Below, piece after piece: positions 1 to 8,532 of a stretch of 34,417 nt of DNA (positions within the stretch are counted from its first letter, which is position 1; each line of letters begins with the position of its first letter). The DNA lies in assembly GCA_031289755.1 (NCBI GenBank), contig JAITOU010000018.1, positions 1 to 34,417 on the forward strand. Direction: 5' to 3'. The notes beneath the pieces were generated by a model. It worked only from the letters and a program-made list of their open reading frames with translations, ran no database searches and was not told where the DNA came from. The translations under genes and the position numbers were made by a program. The DNA is from Clostridiales bacterium (GTDB lineage Bacteria; Bacillota; Clostridia; Christensenellales; JAISNN01).

Positions 1-47
1 CTACCTTTAAAATTCCTGCCCTTTTGACAAAATGGGGAGTGGAGTAA
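1..47 (+). CDS. 3' end of a DUF4838-type gene (partial, paralogue of the next gene)
   Basis: The window opens inside a reading frame that ends at TAA 45-47. Its last residues (TFKIPALLTKWGVE) are identical to the C-terminus of the protein encoded at 137-2362, and the DNA of the two tails differs at only about two bases. This is therefore the end of a tandem paralogue whose body lies to the left of the window. After the stop codon the two sequences diverge completely, so the match is a true gene duplication and not an overlap artefact. The function is assumed to be the same as that of the next gene. Confidence 0.8.
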   Translation, partial: TFKIPALLTKWGVE

Positions 48-136
48 GCCGTAAAGCTTAAAATGTCAATAAATAAAAATGCGTGCTTGACACGGAAGGT
101 GTGCAAACGGCAAAGCAAAGGACAAAGGAGAACAAA

Positions 137-2362
137 ATGGCTTTAAGCAAAGATAAAAAGCGGAGCAAAAAGAAAATCATTGTGTTTTTGACGGCGGCGA
201 CTTTGGTTGCCGTGCTGATATTCGGCATTGCTTTCGTTAATATTCTTCAAACGGGCGGCGGTATTATTGTGCCGCTTCCGACGGGCGGTAGCGCGCCCGT
301 CGGCATTCACATAGACAACTCGACGCCTACCGATAGGTTTCTGTTAAAGGACGGCGTTACGGAATATAAAATTATCATTCCGTCAACCGCTAATATGTAT
401 TCGATGACAACAAATGCCGCCGAAGAATTTACGACGTTTTTTGCGGAGGCGACGGGCGTAAGGATTGTTACGGTTTGGACCAACCCACACAATACGCCCG
501 ACGTAGGCGATACGCTTAATATCGTCAAAGAAGCCGTTCAGCCGCAATACACCGACGATGCGAAATATATCTCAATCGGCAACACGGCACTGTTGGCAAG
601 CTCCGGCATCGAGATTGACTATTCCCAATTAAAGGGCGGCGGTTTTCGTATCGTCACAAAGGGCAACTCGATTTTTTTGACGGGCAATATCACGGGCGGC
701 GGCTCGGCGAATGGGGAAGAAGACGGCAATGTGTATGCAACGTACGAATTGCTGTACAAGCTTTTTGATTTGGACTTTTATTTTACCGATTCATATTCGA
801 TGAAGCATAACGTGACGGATATTCCGCTGATGAATTATGACGTTACCGAAGTACCCGACGTCGAATACCGTGCGACAAATTACAGCTTTGTAGATAATCA
901 ATATACAGGCAAGTATTTTGCGGGGTATAATTACAATTTGTTCCGTTACCGTCAGCTCCGCAGCAATCAGCTTTTGCTCGGCGTCGGTGCGAGCGGTTTT
1001 ATTTGGCACAATTCCTTCTCCTTTGTCGGTGTCGAAAAGATGACCTATGTACCCGGTTGGTTCGGTTATGTCGCCGAAGACGACCCCGTTTATTTGGCGC
1101 ACCCTAAGTGGTTCGGCATCGACCAAACAAATCTTGAATGGCCGAGCTGGACGCATTGGGACCGCGGACCGGAGCATGGGGTGAACGACGGAACGCAGTT
1201 ATGCTACAACGCACAGGGAGACGAAGCGGAGCGCGACGCTTTGCTTGCAAAATCCTTCGAGACTCTCAAAGCGGCGTTGATAAAGTCCCCCCAAAAAAAC
1301 GTCGTAACCTTTACCGTACAAGACGGCGGTGAATTGTGCGATTGCGACGAGTGCCGTCATGTCAAAGAAGAATACGGCGCGGATTCCGCATCTATTGTCT
1401 TGTTTATGAACGATTTGCACGGCATAGTTGACGAATGGTTTTTGACGGACGAAGGCAAAGATTATGCACGCGAATTGGAAATTATCTTCTTTGCCTATTA
1501 CGGCTCGGAAGAACCGCCGACAAAGGGCGACATAAAATGCGCCGACGGCGTGAGCGTTTTCTTTGCGCCGATTACCGCCGACTTTACACGCTCTATCAAC
1601 GACCCGATAAATGCCGTGACGAAGCGCAATATGGAAGGATGGGCAAGAGTAAGCGACAAAATGTTTTTGTGGATATACGGCTCAAATTTTGCCAGCAATT
1701 TTGCCGGTTTCGACTCGTTTGATGCTTTGCAGGATTGGTATCGGTTGGCGTTTGAATGCAACACGGCGTATATCTTTAACCAATCGCGAACGGGGCTGGC
1801 GCTTACCTGGATGCAGACAAACGACCATGTGACGGCATGGGAGATTTTTAAGGCATATCTGCAAGCAAAGCTCGAATGGAATGTAAACGCCGACGTGGAC
1901 GAGCTGACCGACAGGTTTTTTGACGGCTATTTCGGCGAAGCGTCGGGGGAGATGAGCGAGTATTTTGACGACTTCCTGCGGCATTTTGCCGACCTAAAAG
2001 CAACCACCGATTACGGCGGCGCAAGGTCTATCGTTCAGAACACGGCTACCGAAAAATATTATCCGTTAGACGTTTTGTTTAAATGGAACGATTATATTGA
2101 CAGTGCTATCGCCGAGCTCGAACCGCTTAGGCTCACCGAACCCGACCGCTACGCTCTGCTTTACGGTCATATAGCCAACGAACGGTTATCGGTATTGTAT
2201 CTGATAATAGAGATATACGGTACAAAAGCTCCGGCGGTGATATCTGCGGAGAAGCTATTAGAATACAAGCTGACATTCAAAGAAGACGCGATAAATCTCA
2301 TGTACTACGATATCTCTACCTTTAAAATTCCGGCTCTTTTGACAAAATGGGGAGTGGAGTAA
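137..2362 (+). CDS. Membrane-anchored DUF4838 family protein (glycoside-hydrolase-like)
   Basis: The 741-residue protein has a lysine-rich N-terminus, one hydrophobic segment (about residues 14-36) and then a long extracytoplasmic region, so it is probably a secreted protein held by a signal anchor. The order of features fits DUF4838 proteins. An N-terminal part carries NVYATYELLYKLFDLDFYFT, similar to the domain that precedes the barrel in glucuronidase-like enzymes. The central part contains VTFTVQDGG followed by a CDCDEC cysteine cluster, as is typical of DUF4838. The reaction and substrate are unknown; polysaccharide binding or cleavage at the cell surface is an inference. I chose ATG 137 rather than the in-frame ATG at 83 because AAAGGAG lies at 124-130, seven bases upstream, and because the signal anchor then begins close to the start. 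A tandem paralogue precedes it and a strong terminator follows. Confidence 0.75.
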   Translation: MALSKDKKRSKKKIIVFLTAATLVAVLIFGIAFVNILQTGGGIIVPLPTGGSAPVGIHIDNSTPTDRFLLKDGVTEYKIIIPSTANMYSMTTNAAEEFTTFFAEATGVRIVTVWTNPHNTPDVGDTLNIVKEAVQPQYTDDAKYISIGNTALLASSGIEIDYSQLKGGGFRIVTKGNSIFLTGNITGGGSANGEEDGNVYATYELLYKLFDLDFYFTDSYSMKHNVTDIPLMNYDVTEVPDVEYRATNYSFVDNQYTGKYFAGYNYNLFRYRQLRSNQLLLGVGASGFIWHNSFSFVGVEKMTYVPGWFGYVAEDDPVYLAHPKWFGIDQTNLEWPSWTHWDRGPEHGVNDGTQLCYNAQGDEAERDALLAKSFETLKAALIKSPQKNVVTFTVQDGGELCDCDECRHVKEEYGADSASIVLFMNDLHGIVDEWFLTDEGKDYARELEIIFFAYYGSEEPPTKGDIKCADGVSVFFAPITADFTRSINDPINAVTKRNMEGWARVSDKMFLWIYGSNFASNFAGFDSFDALQDWYRLAFECNTAYIFNQSRTGLALTWMQTNDHVTAWEIFKAYLQAKLEWNVNADVDELTDRFFDGYFGEASGEMSEYFDDFLRHFADLKATTDYGGARSIVQNTATEKYYPLDVLFKWNDYIDSAIAELEPLRLTEPDRYALLYGHIANERLSVLYLIIEIYGTKAPAVISAEKLLEYKLTFKEDAINLMYYDISTFKIPALLTKWGVE

Positions 2363-2403
2363 GGGATATAATAATTACGGCATATAATTTTTAGTCATAA
2401 ATA

Positions 2404-2447
2404 AAAACCCGTGTTTCAGGTCTGTAACGCGGGTTTTATTTTTTTTA
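2404..2447. terminator. Strong, probably bidirectional, intrinsic terminator
   Basis: A 12-bp stem (2404-2415 with 2426-2437, one G-T wobble) closes a 10-base loop and is followed on the plus strand by a long T-run with one A. On the minus strand the hairpin is also followed by TTTTTATTTA. It lies between two convergent genes and can serve both. Confidence 0.85.
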
Positions 2448-2485
2448 AAGGAATTACGGGGTATGCTTTTGATTTGCCGAGATAA

Positions 2486-4207
2486 CTAACGCGGTCTTTT
2501 TCCGCCGTTTCCGCCCGGCATACTTCCGCCCGACGATGTGAGATAGGAGCTTATTGTAACGGTAGCCTTTGACGCGCCGTTCGAGTAAATTGTGTAAGTG
2601 CCTTTGGTTAGATTCGGCGACAGGAAGACTACCGAAGAATATTGTTTCTTTGTCGTGTAGGCATAGATAACCTTGCCTGATGAATCCTTAATTTCAAGTA
2701 TTCCGGAAGCCGCCGAGCCGATAGATGCGTTAAAGCCGTACACGCTGTTTGACGTCGGGCTTTGTGCGCCCGACGCGCCGACCGCCAAAACCGTGCCGCC
2801 GGTAACCGTAAAAGTACCGTCGTAGTCTATCGCGCCGTCGCCCGAATTTAGCGGTCCGTCCACTATAAGCAAGCCGCCGCTCATTGTAATTGTTCCGCCG
2901 TTGGAATCGAAGCCGTCGCCGGAAGAATTGATGTAGATTTCGCCGCCGCTAATCACCGCTCTGTACACAGTCGAGTTGAAGCTGCCCGAACCCGGTCTGT
3001 TTGAGGCGGAGAAGTCCGCGCCGCCGGCGATATTTATTCCGTCGTCGCTTGCGGTGACGGTCAGCTTACCGCCGGTTATTGTCAAATCACAGGTTTCTAT
3101 GCCTTCATAGCTTTTTGAAATCGCGATTTCTCCGGCGGTGATTTTTATCACGGTATCGGCGTGAATGCCGTCGTCGCCCGACGACAGGGTGAGCTTGCCG
3201 CCGTACACCGCAAGGCTGTTGTTGCTGTGAATGCAATCGTCCGCCGAATCGACCGTGATGTCGCCGGAATTAACCGTTATCCCGACGCCGCCCTTTATGC
3301 CCTTTGCGCTTGCCGTGTAAGAAGTTTTGGAGCTTCCGCCGCCGGAGCGCAAATTTACAACGCCTCCCGTTATCAAGACGTGCTTTGCCGCCTGCAAAGC
3401 GTCCGTGCCGCTCACGACCGTATATGTGCCGCCGATAAGAGCCAATATTCCGGCGTTTGTATCGGTGTCGTTTGTAGAACGCATTCCGTCGCCCGTAGAC
3501 GTTATATTGATTGCGGCGTTCTCCGCATAAAGGCTGTCCTTGCCTATAATGCCGTCGTCTACGGACGTTATTTTAAGCACGGAATCTATGATGACAAGCT
3601 TGTCCTTAGACTGAATCGCGTTGTTTGAATTTCCGGCTACGGTCAATGTTCCCGTGCCGTTTATCGTCAAGTCCGACTTGGCAAACAAAGCGGCGGAAGG
3701 CTCGCCGTCCGAGTCTTTGACGGTAGCGGCGGTATCGGAAAGGCGGTTTTGCGTTTCGGCTTTTAGTGTGATAATCACTTTTTGCGCCGCCTTTATATAC
3801 ACGGGCGCGCTTGTTAAACAGCTCAAATCGAGTCCGTCAAAAATCAAGCGCACGGTTTTGTTTTTTGCGTCTATTATTATTTGAGCATTGCCGTTCGTAC
3901 CCGAAACGCTAAAAATTCCTTCGTCTTGTACGGTAACGGTTTTGCCGCTCACCGACGCGCCGACCGCCGTTATTCCGCCCGACGTAAAGGTTATTAGGTG
4001 TTGAGCGTCGGCGCTGCCGCCGTCGTCGTAGTCGCCGTCATTCGGCAAATAATCGCTTGTACCGATTTCCATAATAGGGTTGCCGTCACCCGTATCCGTT
4101 CCGCCGGTCAATTTCGGCACGACAAAGATGACGACTAATAAAATCGCTATGACAAGCAATGCGGCGATTAATGCAATCACTTTCTTTTTTGCGGTCATTA
4201 GATACAT
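2486..4207 (-). CDS. Secreted carbohydrate-binding-like beta-helix protein (Cthe_2159/DUF4353 type)
   Basis: The 573-residue protein starts with a lysine-rich stretch and one strongly hydrophobic segment (about residues 9-31), then turns acidic and extracellular. The body is a chain of imperfect repeats with patterns such as SADDCIHSNNSLAVYGGKL, SSGDDGIHADT and TASDDGINIAGGADF, the ladder expected of a right-handed beta-helix. This matches the family named after Cthe_2159, a cellulose-binding, pectate-lyase-like protein; the aspartates in the DDGI turns could bind calcium as known for that family. The tail is rich in glycine and ends GGNGGKRPR. AAGGAG sits 8 bases before the chosen ATG. It is the last gene of an operon, 15 bases after the DUF4956 gene. 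This family is often found beside VTC and DUF4956 genes; the joint function is not established. Confidence 0.8.
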   Translation of the reverse strand: MYLMTAKKKVIALIAALLVIAILLVVIFVVPKLTGGTDTGDGNPIMEIGTSDYLPNDGDYDDGGSADAQHLITFTSGGITAVGASVSGKTVTVQDEGIFSVSGTNGNAQIIIDAKNKTVRLIFDGLDLSCLTSAPVYIKAAQKVIITLKAETQNRLSDTAATVKDSDGEPSAALFAKSDLTINGTGTLTVAGNSNNAIQSKDKLVIIDSVLKITSVDDGIIGKDSLYAENAAINITSTGDGMRSTNDTDTNAGILALIGGTYTVVSGTDALQAAKHVLITGGVVNLRSGGGSSKTSYTASAKGIKGGVGITVNSGDITVDSADDCIHSNNSLAVYGGKLTLSSGDDGIHADTVIKITAGEIAISKSYEGIETCDLTITGGKLTVTASDDGINIAGGADFSASNRPGSGSFNSTVYRAVISGGEIYINSSGDGFDSNGGTITMSGGLLIVDGPLNSGDGAIDYDGTFTVTGGTVLAVGASGAQSPTSNSVYGFNASIGSAASGILEIKDSSGKVIYAYTTKKQYSSVVFLSPNLTKGTYTIYSNGASKATVTISSYLTSSGGSMPGGNGGKRPR

Positions 4208-4222
4208 AGAAAAATCTCCTTA

Positions 4223-4894
4223 TTATAACTCTTCCGCCGCGCTTCTTCTGTTGACGCATACTATCGGCAAATTGCCGTTGCGTATGCGGATTTCGTCTAT
4301 CATCTTTTTTTCGGAAACGTCTTTTTTTAGGCGCACAAAATAATCTACCGTAAAAAGACTGCCCATATTACTCGTTTTTATTTTGAACATTTCAAAGGTG
4401 TCCGCATAGGCGGACAATATGCCCGTCATTTCGGTTTCAAAATCAAAATCTTCGGGGAAGGTGATTTTTAATTCCTTTTCCCTGACGGGCGATTTTTCTT
4501 TGCGTTCCCCGAAAGCTTGCGCCGCTAAAAAGATTATACATATAAGCACGGCGAAGCAAAGCGCGAACCAAATCTGTCCGATACCCGTTGCGATTCCCAC
4601 CGCCATGCCGAAGAAAATAAAACAAATGTCCTTTGCGTTGCCGGGGAACGAGCGGAAGCGCACCAAGCTGAACGCACCCAAAACGGCGACGCCCGTGCCG
4701 ATATTGCCGTTGACCATCATGATGACCGCCTGCACGAGCGACGGGATAAGCAGCAACGCTATCAAGAAGTTTTTTGACGGACGGTTTTTGAAGCGGTAGG
4801 CGAGCGCAAGCAATAATCCGAGTCCTAACGAAAACGCCGTGCATATAGCCGCCGCAGAAAAAGTGAGCGAATCCTTAATTATACTCTCCGGCAT
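4223..4894 (-). CDS. DUF4956 family integral membrane protein
   Basis: The 223-residue protein has about four N-terminal transmembrane segments (roughly residues 10-28, 38-57, 60-78 and 88-120) and a cytoplasmic C-terminal domain of about 90 residues. The sequence MMVNGNIGTGVAVLGAFSL followed by VRFRSFPGNAKDI is characteristic of DUF4956. The start at 4894 is fixed by a perfect AAGGAGG (4902-4908) upstream; a longer frame from 4972 would run far into the preceding gene. It overlaps the end of the VTC gene by 20 bases, so the two are translationally linked. Its constant association with VTC-domain proteins in Gram-positive genomes suggests a shared membrane process, possibly polyphosphate synthesis or handling, but the role is unknown. 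Confidence 0.85.
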   Translation of the reverse strand: MPESIIKDSLTFSAAAICTAFSLGLGLLLALAYRFKNRPSKNFLIALLLIPSLVQAVIMMVNGNIGTGVAVLGAFSLVRFRSFPGNAKDICFIFFGMAVGIATGIGQIWFALCFAVLICIIFLAAQAFGERKEKSPVREKELKITFPEDFDFETEMTGILSAYADTFEMFKIKTSNMGSLFTVDYFVRLKKDVSEKKMIDEIRIRNGNLPIVCVNRRSAAEEL

Positions 4895-5639
4895 ATAAGA
4901 CCTCCTTATCGGGTATAAGCAATTGTAAAGGCGCGGACGTAAAAGACGGCAAAACGCCGTGAACCTTTTCAAAGATTTTTCCGTATTTTGAAAACGAAAC
5001 GGGGAAGAGCCGTTGCTCCGACAAGAGCGCGGTCAGCCATAGCGGCAGAGCCAGCGGCGATTTGATTTCCATTATGTAAAAATCGCCGTTGTCGAACCGT
5101 AGGTTTGGGTGCGGCGCGCCGAGAGTCAGCTTGTCAAAGCGATAACGGATATTGAAGTCGAAGGTTATTCTTGCCGCGCCGTTATTTTTTTCTTTAAGGG
5201 CTATACGGTCGTATGCGATAAATATTTTTGGCATAACCGCGTTATGCGCCGCAAAATAATCGATTTCACGCTTGATTTGTCCGTCCGCGCCGCTTGCGGC
5301 TTCGCCGTTAGCCGTCAGATACTTTTTTGCTTCGGAATATTTTAGCTTAATCCTGCGTTTGTAGACCGTGCCGTCGTACTTCTTTTTTAGCTCCGCATAT
5401 ACGACGGTGTTCTCGTCGGCAATCCCGTAGCTTCTAAGACGCATTTTCTCTTTGAACACCGGCTTTTCGAGCGACCGCCTAATAATCCCGTCGTTTTGCG
5501 TGTCAAAATAAATATTGTGTATCGGCTGTATGCCGTACTCGTCCTCAAAAAAATGCTCCTTTAAACGCTCCAAAAGCTCAGGATAGCGGCTCGTCGGCAC
5601 GGCGTATTTTTTTTCAATCCGCCTGAATATTCCTTCCAT
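4875..5639 (-). CDS. VTC-domain protein, probable polyphosphate polymerase
   Basis: The 254-residue protein is a stand-alone VTC domain, the tunnel-shaped triphosphate tunnel metalloenzyme fold that in yeast Vtc4 makes polyphosphate from ATP. The expected basic and acidic positions can be seen in order: RIEKKY near the start, IYFDT at about 43, KMRLRSYG at about 65, AELKKK at about 82, YKRRIKLK at about 93, FIAYDR at about 140, FDFNIRYR at about 158, MEIK at about 192 and SKYGKIFE near 218. All the key charged residues of the tunnel thus seem to be kept. There is no transmembrane segment, so it is cytoplasmic and probably docks to the DUF4956 partner. It is the first gene of the operon and is divergent from the two-component system. 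Polymerase activity is inferred from the family. Confidence 0.85.
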   Translation of the reverse strand: MEGIFRRIEKKYAVPTSRYPELLERLKEHFFEDEYGIQPIHNIYFDTQNDGIIRRSLEKPVFKEKMRLRSYGIADENTVVYAELKKKYDGTVYKRRIKLKYSEAKKYLTANGEAASGADGQIKREIDYFAAHNAVMPKIFIAYDRIALKEKNNGAARITFDFNIRYRFDKLTLGAPHPNLRFDNGDFYIMEIKSPLALPLWLTALLSEQRLFPVSFSKYGKIFEKVHGVLPSFTSAPLQLLIPDKEVLYAGEYN

Positions 5640-5863
5640 AAAAACGCCTCTTTATCAAATTTTATACGGCAGCGGTTTTTAAACGGAATTTGTCCGTTAT
5701 TTCATTCTATGCTAACATGATAGCTCAAAAACCTTGAAAAAAGGTTGAAAAGCACGGCTGAAACAAAAAAGTTTCTTTAACTTGTCATATACCGTAAGGA
5801 TTTGCAAAAATTTGCCGTACGTTAAGTTTTTAATAGAAGTCTATCACAAAAAAATCGGCGCGA

Positions 5864-5892
5864 TTTCAATAAAATTTTAATCTTTATATGAT
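5864..5892 (+). promoter_or_regulatory. Possible promoter of the two-component operon
   Basis: TTTCAA (5864-5869) and TATGAT (5887-5892) are spaced by 17 bases. They lie in an AT-rich divergent intergenic region (5640-5933), 41 bases before the response regulator, which itself has AAGGAG at 5922-5927. The -35 match is poor. The same intergenic region must also hold the promoter of the leftward VTC operon, which I could not place convincingly. Confidence 0.35.
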
Positions 5893-5933
5893 AAAATAAA
5901 GTATCGAGATAAAATACGGATAAGGAGACTCGC

Positions 5934-6623
5934 ATGAGAGTGCTTATCGTTGACGACGAGAGAACGCTCGCCGAAATGCTGACGGAAATATTAAAGCGTG
6001 AAAAAATCGAAGCCGACGCCGTTTTTGACGGTGCGGATGCCGTTGAGTACGCGCTGACGGGGCGTTACGATTTGATTGTCTTAGACATCATGCTGCCCAA
6101 AATAAGCGGACTCGACGTCCTTAAAATCTTGCGCGAAAAGAAGCTGTCCGCACCCGTCTTATTCCTTTCGGCAAAGTCCGAAGTGTCGGACAAAATAGCC
6201 GGCTTGAATATCGGCGCGGACGATTATCTGACGAAGCCCTTTGCGGCGGGCGAATTTGTCGCACGCGTCAAAGCGCTGTCGCGCCGCAAAGCCGAATATG
6301 TCGGCAACGTAGTCATTTACGGCAGCTTGCGCCTGAATAAGGATACCTTTGCGCTTTCGTCGGGAGAGAATGAAATACGTTTGAGTGCGACGGAATTTAA
6401 GATTATTGATTTATTGATGTCAAATCCCGAAGCCGTAGTCTTAAAAGAGCGGCTCATAGAACGCGTTTGGGGCTGGGACAGTGAAGCCGAATACAATAAT
6501 GCGGAGGTATACATTTCTTTTTTAAGAAAAAAGCTTGCCGCAGTGGGGTCGGACGTGCGTATAAAATCCGTGAGCGGCGCGGGTTACCTTTTGCAGAGCG
6601 GCACGAAAGGGGAGAAGTTATGA
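5934..6623 (+). CDS. OmpR/PhoB-family response regulator
   Basis: The 229-residue protein has an N-terminal receiver domain (about 1-115) with the acidic pair DD at 7-8, the phospho-acceptor Asp51 in the motif VLDIMLP and the conserved lysine in LTKPF at about residue 100. The C-terminal half (about 128-225) is a winged helix of the OmpR type (LSATEFKIIDLLMSNP, then RVWGWD and a hairpin ending GAGYLL). It binds DNA and its targets cannot be read from the sequence. The divergent VTC operon is a plausible target because it shares the control region. The end overlaps the histidine kinase gene by four bases (ATGA), so the two are co-translated. Confidence 0.93.
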   Translation: MRVLIVDDERTLAEMLTEILKREKIEADAVFDGADAVEYALTGRYDLIVLDIMLPKISGLDVLKILREKKLSAPVLFLSAKSEVSDKIAGLNIGADDYLTKPFAAGEFVARVKALSRRKAEYVGNVVIYGSLRLNKDTFALSSGENEIRLSATEFKIIDLLMSNPEAVVLKERLIERVWGWDSEAEYNNAEVYISFLRKKLAAVGSDVRIKSVSGAGYLLQSGTKGEKL

Positions 6624-7843
6624 TAAAAAAAACGAGATTAAAATTCGTCGCCGTTACAATGACGGTTTCTATTGTCATAATAGCCGTTTTCGGCGCGGCT
6701 ATTTTGATTAGCACCTTTGTGCGCGGACGCTCGCAGTCCTTCGCCATTTTGGAACGCGCCGCAGAGGATTTTGTCCGTAGCGTTCCCCATGACAATTCGC
6801 CGAAACAAAATCCGCAGCAGCAAGAGAAGTTTAATCAATTGCGCAGCTTTACGGTAAGGCTTGACGCCGACGGACAAATCATCGAAGCCGAGTACAATGC
6901 CGAGCTGTATTCAGCCGACGGCATAAGCGGTTATGTCAAAAAAATTCTCGCAAAGAACAAGCGCGAAGGCGGCATAGAAAATTTGCTCTTTATCGTCATA
7001 TCCCTGCCCGACGGAAAAATCATCACGGCAATAGACAACGACATGGAAAATTCCATGTTCAACGATTTGCTGGCGACGATATCGATTGCGGCAGCCTTCG
7101 GAATAGTCGCGCTGTTCTGTATCGTTTGGGTCTTGTCCTATTGGGTCATAAAGCCGACTGTGCAGGCGTTTGAAAAACAAAAGCGGTTTATATCCGACGC
7201 GAGCCACGAACTCAAAACGCCGCTCACAATTATCCGCGCAGGAGCGGAGCTGCTCGAAAAACAGTTGGACGAAAACGCCGACGCGGACGCGCTCAAAAAA
7301 CGTATAGGCGACATAAAATACCAAGCCGACAAAATGAACGCTCTCGCCGTTAATCTCGTGTCGCTTTCAAAAATCGACGAGCTTGAAACAAAGCATGATT
7401 ATGTCGGCTTTGATTTAGCGAACGCCGTCTTGTCCGAGACGCTCACCTTTGAAAGCGTCGCGTTTGAAAACAAAAAAACGCTTTCCTACGACATTGCGCC
7501 GTATTTTGACTACATCGGAAATCCCGCCGCCGTAAAGCAAGCGGTTTCGATTTTTTGCGACAACGCCGTCAAACATTCCGACGAGAACGGCAAAATCGCG
7601 GTTACTCTCAAAAAACAAGGCAGCCGCCCTATCTTGTCCGTTTCAAATACCGGCAGCACGGTCAAACCCGGCGAAGCCGGACTTCTCTTTGACCGTTTTT
7701 ACAGAAGCGATACTGCAAGAGCAAAAATCGCCGGAACGGGGCTTGGTCTATCTATCGTCAAAACGCTCGCCGAGCAAAATAATTGGAAAATCGACGTAAA
7801 AACCGATTTATCAGGCAATATTACTTTTAGTATAATGTTATAA
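6620..7843 (+). CDS. Sensor histidine kinase
   Basis: The 407-residue protein has two transmembrane segments (about 10-33 and 152-175) flanking an extracytoplasmic sensor region of about 115 residues with no recognisable fold. The dimerisation domain carries the H-box FISDASHELKTPL with His196. The ATP-binding domain follows, with N-box DNAVKHSDENGK, F-box LFDRFYRSD and G-box GTGLGLSIVKTL. No clear HAMP domain separates the second helix from the H-box, although a short linker exists. It pairs with the overlapping response regulator. The signal is unknown; the QNPQQQEKFNQ stretch in the sensor is low-complexity. No clear terminator follows it. Confidence 0.93.
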   Translation: MIKKTRLKFVAVTMTVSIVIIAVFGAAILISTFVRGRSQSFAILERAAEDFVRSVPHDNSPKQNPQQQEKFNQLRSFTVRLDADGQIIEAEYNAELYSADGISGYVKKILAKNKREGGIENLLFIVISLPDGKIITAIDNDMENSMFNDLLATISIAAAFGIVALFCIVWVLSYWVIKPTVQAFEKQKRFISDASHELKTPLTIIRAGAELLEKQLDENADADALKKRIGDIKYQADKMNALAVNLVSLSKIDELETKHDYVGFDLANAVLSETLTFESVAFENKKTLSYDIAPYFDYIGNPAAVKQAVSIFCDNAVKHSDENGKIAVTLKKQGSRPILSVSNTGSTVKPGEAGLLFDRFYRSDTARAKIAGTGLGLSIVKTLAEQNNWKIDVKTDLSGNITFSIML

Positions 7844-7973
7844 AGAAACCGTCAATTTGATTTTAGACGCCGTATGCAAAATTATTTGCGAACAAAGGCT
7901 ATAAAAAACTACGATACAAGATAACGTAGACAATCCTGGCGGCTCGACAAATGCTTTTATTTGTTTTACAGTA

Positions 7974-8324
7974 TTATATATTATCCTTTGCCGTTTTGCA
8001 GCTTTTTATAAGCATAACGCGTATATTAGCACAAAGACTGTCAATTTCTTTAAATTTCGCTTCTATTATATAACCTGTTTTTAGCGATAGCTGTAACCAA
8101 TAACTTGTTTCGTTGCTTTCTTTAAGAGCGATTTCAAGTTTTGCTATAAAATCATTTTTGCTGTGAGCATATTGTGCTTCGTGGATATTTGCGCCAATAG
8201 ATGTACCGCTTCTTCCAATTTGATTGGAAATGATATTTTCTTTTTGGGCTTTTAGTTCTTTCACTAATTCAATTATTTTGACGGCAAAATCTAAGGACAA
8301 TGTAATTAGTTTATTTTCTTTCAT
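7974..8324 (-). CDS. Four-helix-bundle protein (23S rRNA intervening-sequence protein family)
   Basis: The 116-residue protein has the family core: an N-terminal helix, then IGRSGTSIGANIHEAQYA, then KLEIALKESNETSYWL. The family was first found in intervening sequences of 23S rRNA genes but is common elsewhere in chromosomes; here there is no rRNA beside it. Length is normal for the family. The start at 8324 is preceded by AAAGGA. The gene is visibly more AT-rich than its neighbours, which suggests that it was acquired. Its biochemical role is unknown. It stands alone, downstream of tRNA-Ala on the same strand. Confidence 0.85.
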   Translation of the reverse strand: MKENKLITLSLDFAVKIIELVKELKAQKENIISNQIGRSGTSIGANIHEAQYAHSKNDFIAKLEIALKESNETSYWLQLSLKTGYIIEAKFKEIDSLCANIRVMLIKSCKTAKDNI

Positions 8325-8458
8325 AAATTTTATCCTTTATAATTTTATCAATAATGCGGCAAAGGCGCGCTTCATATCATAATGTGCCGTAGGCAGCATC
8401 ATTTTTGCGTTAACGGAAAGATGTTTGATGATGATATGATGATATGATGACGCTTACG

Positions 8459-8497
8459 CTTATGATGAGATATTTTGCTACGCAAAAACATCATAAG
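8459..8497. repeat. Nested inverted repeat
   Basis: CTTATGATG (8459-8467) is mirrored by CATCATAAG (8489-8497), and inside them TTTTGC (8473-8478) is mirrored by GCAAAA (8482-8487). The DNA could therefore fold as a 39-base hairpin. It abuts the tRNA-side hairpin at 8495-8528 and follows a run of ATGAT repeats at about 8427-8449. Its function is not known. Confidence 0.6.
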
Positions 8498-8532
8498 ACA
8501 CGGCGCAACGAAAGTTGCGCCGTGTCTTTTTT
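8495..8532. terminator. Hairpin immediately downstream of tRNA-Ala(CGC)
   Basis: A perfect stem of at least 13 bp (8497-8509 with 8514-8526, extendable to 15) encloses a GAAA loop as read on the plus strand. It is directly followed on the plus strand by six T. On the minus strand, where the tRNA is transcribed, it begins six bases after the CCA end but is followed only by TTATGATGTTTTT. It most likely ends the tRNA transcript, but the best T-run points to the plus strand. Confidence 0.65.

Noticed and set aside
7974..8324. Four-helix-bundle gene considered as an rRNA intervening sequence
   Set aside because: No 23S rRNA sequence surrounds it; the family is common outside rRNA genes.
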